From assembly GCA_947176655.1 (NCBI GenBank), contig CAMWRK010000085.1:1-8406 (forward strand): DNA of 8,406 nucleotides. The letters run 5' to 3'. The notes beneath the pieces are model-generated. The model saw only the letters and a list, made by a program, of their open reading frames with translations. It was not told the origin of the DNA and did no database searches. This stretch comes from an uncultured Prevotellaceae bacterium. Lineage in GTDB: Bacteria > Bacteroidota > Bacteroidia > Bacteroidales > Bacteroidaceae. Shown one piece after another: positions 6,384 through 8,406 of the stretch. Every line of letters begins with the position of its first letter. The first letter of the stretch is position 1. The position numbers were made by a program, and so were the translations under genes.

Positions 6384-8090
6384 CTACTCTATCTCCAACA
6401 ACATCTCGTCCACACTGCCCCCAGGCGGAGTCATAGGCAAGACATTGTCTTCCTCCCTGACGGCGCACTGCAACAGATACGGTCCGTCCGTCGCCAGCAT
6501 CTCTCGTATAGCCTCTTCCAGTTTGTCGCGCTCCACCACGGTACGGCACGGTATGCCGTATCCAGCCGCAATCTTCTCATAGTCGGGATTGAGCATCGGA
6601 GTGAAAGAATATCTTTTGTCGAAGAACATGTACTGCCACTGGCGCACATTGCCAAGATAACTATTATTTAACAGAATCATCTTCACCGGACATTGCTGCT
6701 CCATGATGGTACCCAGTTCCTGTATCGTCATCTGGAAACCGCCGTCACCACAGAACATGCATATCGTTCTGTCCGGAGCGCCGAAAGCGGCACCTATCGC
6801 CGCAGGTATGCCAAAGCCCATCGTGCCGCAACCGCCGCTGGTGACAATGCTACGCGGATGCGTATAACGGAAATACCTGCACCCGAACAACTGGTTCTGC
6901 CCGACATCCGTCACCATGACAGCCTCGTCGCCGGTAGCTTCGCTGACACGACGTACCACCTCGCCCATCAGCAGCGCCCCGTTCTTCGGGTTGATTGCCG
7001 CATCAATGACCTTCTCATATTCTGTTTCGGCATAAGGTCTGAAGGCATCTACCCATTCCCTGTGCTCCGCAGGCTTCACCAGCTGTGTCACCTCAACCAG
7101 CGTCTCCTTGCAGTCGCCCAGTACCGCTACCGTTGGTTTTACTATCTTACCCACCTCGGATGGGTCTATCTCAAAATGTATGACCTTTGCCTGGCGGGCA
7201 TAGGTGTGCAGATTGCCGGTAACACGGTCATCAAAACGCATGCCCACAGCAATAAGCAGGTCGCACCGGTTGGTCATGACATTAGGAGCCAGATTGCCAT
7301 GCATGCCAAGCATGCCCATATTCAATGGATGAGCCGTAGGAGCAGCCGACAGTCCGAGCATGGTCTGTCCGAAAGGTATCTGCGCCTTCTCGCACAAGGC
7401 GAGAAGTTCGGAGCGTGCGCCGGCCAGTTCTACACCCTGTCCCACCAGCATGAACGGCCTTTCGCTACTATTTATCAGTTCGGCGGCAGCTTCTATACAT
7501 CCGAGCAGAGGTTGCGGAACAGGGTTATAGCTGCGTATAAAGTCCACGGTCTGAGGCTCATAGTCTATCATGGCCGTCTGTGCGTTCTTGGCAAAGTCCA
7601 GCACCACAGGCCCCGGACGTCCGCTGCGTGCTATGTAGAAAGCACGCGCCACAGCCCACGGAATATCCTCCGCACGGCGTATCTGATAATTCCATTTCGT
7701 TATGGGCTGGGTAACCCCCACGACATCTACCTCCTGAAAGGCATCCGTTCCAAGCATGGCCGCTCCCACCTGACCGCAGATGACCACCATCGGCGTGGAG
7801 TCTATCATTGCATCGGCCACACCGGTGATGGTATTCATGGCACCGGGTCCCGAAGTCACTATGGCACAGCCTACCTTGCCACTCACGCGAGCATATCCCT
7901 GCGCGGCATGCACCGCCGCCTGTTCGTGGCGCACCAGAATGTGATGCAGGGTCTCCTTGTGATCGTAGAGGGCATCGTAGGTAGGCATTATAGCACCACC
8001 GGGATAGCCGAACAATACATCCACACCCTCGTGCTCCAGCGAACGCATGAGAGCCTCGGCACCGCTTATATGATTGGTTTCATTTTTCAT
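6384..8090 (-). CDS. ilvB: Acetolactate synthase catalytic large subunit
   Basis: This ThDP- and FAD-dependent enzyme condenses two pyruvates to 2-acetolactate, or pyruvate with 2-ketobutyrate to acetohydroxybutyrate, the committed step to branched-chain amino acids. The 568-residue length is normal. The order is an N-terminal Pyr domain (10-175) with FGYPGGAIMPTYDAL and the ThDP-activating Glu56 (VRHEQAAVHAAQGYAR), a central FAD-binding domain (195-335) with GMRFDDRVTGNL at 283-294, and a ThDP-binding domain (375-550) with the GDGG...NN motif from 448 to 476. Trp484 in NVRQWQ corresponds to the Trp that narrows the AHAS substrate channel, supporting an anabolic AHAS rather than pyruvate oxidase or a catabolic ALS. 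The start at 8090 lies 13 nt after the ilvD stop and gives the usual short N-terminus. The ilvN frame starts 6 nt after its TAG, as expected for an obligate pair. Confidence 0.98.
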   Translation of the reverse strand: MKNETNHISGAEALMRSLEHEGVDVLFGYPGGAIMPTYDALYDHKETLHHILVRHEQAAVHAAQGYARVSGKVGCAIVTSGPGAMNTITGVADAMIDSTPMVVICGQVGAAMLGTDAFQEVDVVGVTQPITKWNYQIRRAEDIPWAVARAFYIARSGRPGPVVLDFAKNAQTAMIDYEPQTVDFIRSYNPVPQPLLGCIEAAAELINSSERPFMLVGQGVELAGARSELLALCEKAQIPFGQTMLGLSAAPTAHPLNMGMLGMHGNLAPNVMTNRCDLLIAVGMRFDDRVTGNLHTYARQAKVIHFEIDPSEVGKIVKPTVAVLGDCKETLVEVTQLVKPAEHREWVDAFRPYAETEYEKVIDAAINPKNGALLMGEVVRRVSEATGDEAVMVTDVGQNQLFGCRYFRYTHPRSIVTSGGCGTMGFGIPAAIGAAFGAPDRTICMFCGDGGFQMTIQELGTIMEQQCPVKMILLNNSYLGNVRQWQYMFFDKRYSFTPMLNPDYEKIAAGYGIPCRTVVERDKLEEAIREMLATDGPYLLQCAVREEDNVLPMTPPGGSVDEMLLEIE

Positions 8091-8103
8091 GATAAAAAGC
8101 AGT

Positions 8104-8406
8104 TCAGTCTATGACACGGACACCGCCCTTGTCAGCACTGGTCACGCTCTGCGCGTATGCCCTCAGAGCCTTGCTCACTACACGGTTGCGGCGAAGAGGC
8201 TGCATGGGGCGTGCCGCCAGTTCCTCGTCAGAGAGGCGCACATTGATGCTGCGTGCCGGAATGTCTATGTCTATAATGTCCCCGTCACATATTTTTCCTA
8301 TGTTGCCTCCGGCAGCAGCTTCGGGACTGACATGTCCTATAGACAGGCCGGATGTGCCGCCGCTGAAGCGTCCGTCGGTAATAAGGGCGCACTCCTTGCC
8401 CATGTA
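8104..8406 (-). CDS. ilvD: Dihydroxy-acid dehydratase, C-terminal end (5' part outside window)
   Basis: IlvD dehydrates 2,3-dihydroxy-isovalerate and its methylvalerate homologue to the 2-keto acids, using an Fe-S cluster and Mg2+. Only about the last 100 of roughly 600 residues are in view; the frame is open through the right edge. The visible part starts GKECALITDGRFSGGTSG, whose GRFSGGT holds the conserved Ser proposed as catalytic base. GHVSPEAAAGGNIGKICDGD follows, then IDIPARSI, all diagnostic for the IlvD/Edd family. The short C-terminus (TSADKGGVRVID) suits IlvD and not phosphogluconate dehydratase (Edd), and the downstream ilvB supports this. The Met at 8403 is internal. It is the first visible gene of the operon, so the promoter and any leader or attenuator lie upstream, out of sight. 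Confidence 0.95.
   Translation of the reverse strand, partial: YMGKECALITDGRFSGGTSGLSIGHVSPEAAAGGNIGKICDGDIIDIDIPARSINVRLSDEELAARPMQPLRRNRVVSKALRAYAQSVTSADKGGVRVID

Noticed and set aside
6090..6671. A 193-codon + strand open frame across the ilvN/ilvB junction
   Set aside because: Antisense to two certain genes with no domain content. The corresponding minus-strand frames carry all conserved motifs.
6693..8114. A 473-codon open frame on the + strand lying entirely opposite ilvB
   Set aside because: It is the antisense shadow of a strongly conserved gene whose codon use leaves few stops in that frame. Its translation is rich in His, Arg and Tyr, shows no recognisable domain, and has no promoter or leader.

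Overview
The window looks like chromosomal core DNA from a Bacteroidales bacterium, most likely a Prevotellaceae member. The signs are a PpiD/SurA-like isomerase of the Bacteroidetes type ending in YLFF, a secreted C10 (streptopain/interpain-type) cysteine peptidase with a short Gly-Ile-Tyr-Ile C-terminal tail, A-rich gene leaders without Shine-Dalgarno sequences, and an isoleucine/valine operon that carries an acyl-ACP thioesterase. Base composition is even across the window, and I see no tRNA, rRNA, CRISPR array, insertion sequence or phage gene.

Left part, + strand (1-3536): the C-terminal third to half of a periplasmic peptidyl-prolyl isomerase runs in from the left edge and ends at 1006. 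A hairpin at 1026-1062 follows, then about 180 nt of non-coding leader with an AT-rich promoter-like patch, then a complete 763-residue C10 cysteine peptidase (1245-3536) with signal peptide, prodomain, catalytic domain and C-terminal beta-type modules.

Middle (3537-3675): a 139-nt space between converging genes holds two adjacent, perfectly matched hairpins with stems of 21 and 20 bp. They presumably insulate the peptidase gene from the operon coming the other way.

Right part, - strand (3676-8406): a tightly packed operon in the transcription order ilvD (5' end outside the window), ilvB, ilvN, acyl-ACP thioesterase, ilvC, with gaps of 13, 6, 19 and 34 nt. IlvB and IlvN form acetohydroxyacid synthase, IlvC reduces and isomerises its product, and IlvD dehydrates that to the 2-keto acid precursors of valine, isoleucine and leucine. 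The thioesterase probably releases fatty acids from acyl carrier protein, and its place in the operon links amino-acid and lipid metabolism. The operon promoter must lie beyond the right edge.

The most unusual item is the IlvN reading frame. It has about 100 residues before the usual ACT domain, including a C-x2-C-x2-C-x2-C cluster near the N-terminus. Nothing else here looks like a new multi-gene system; most of the window is ordinary, well-understood Bacteroidales housekeeping sequence.
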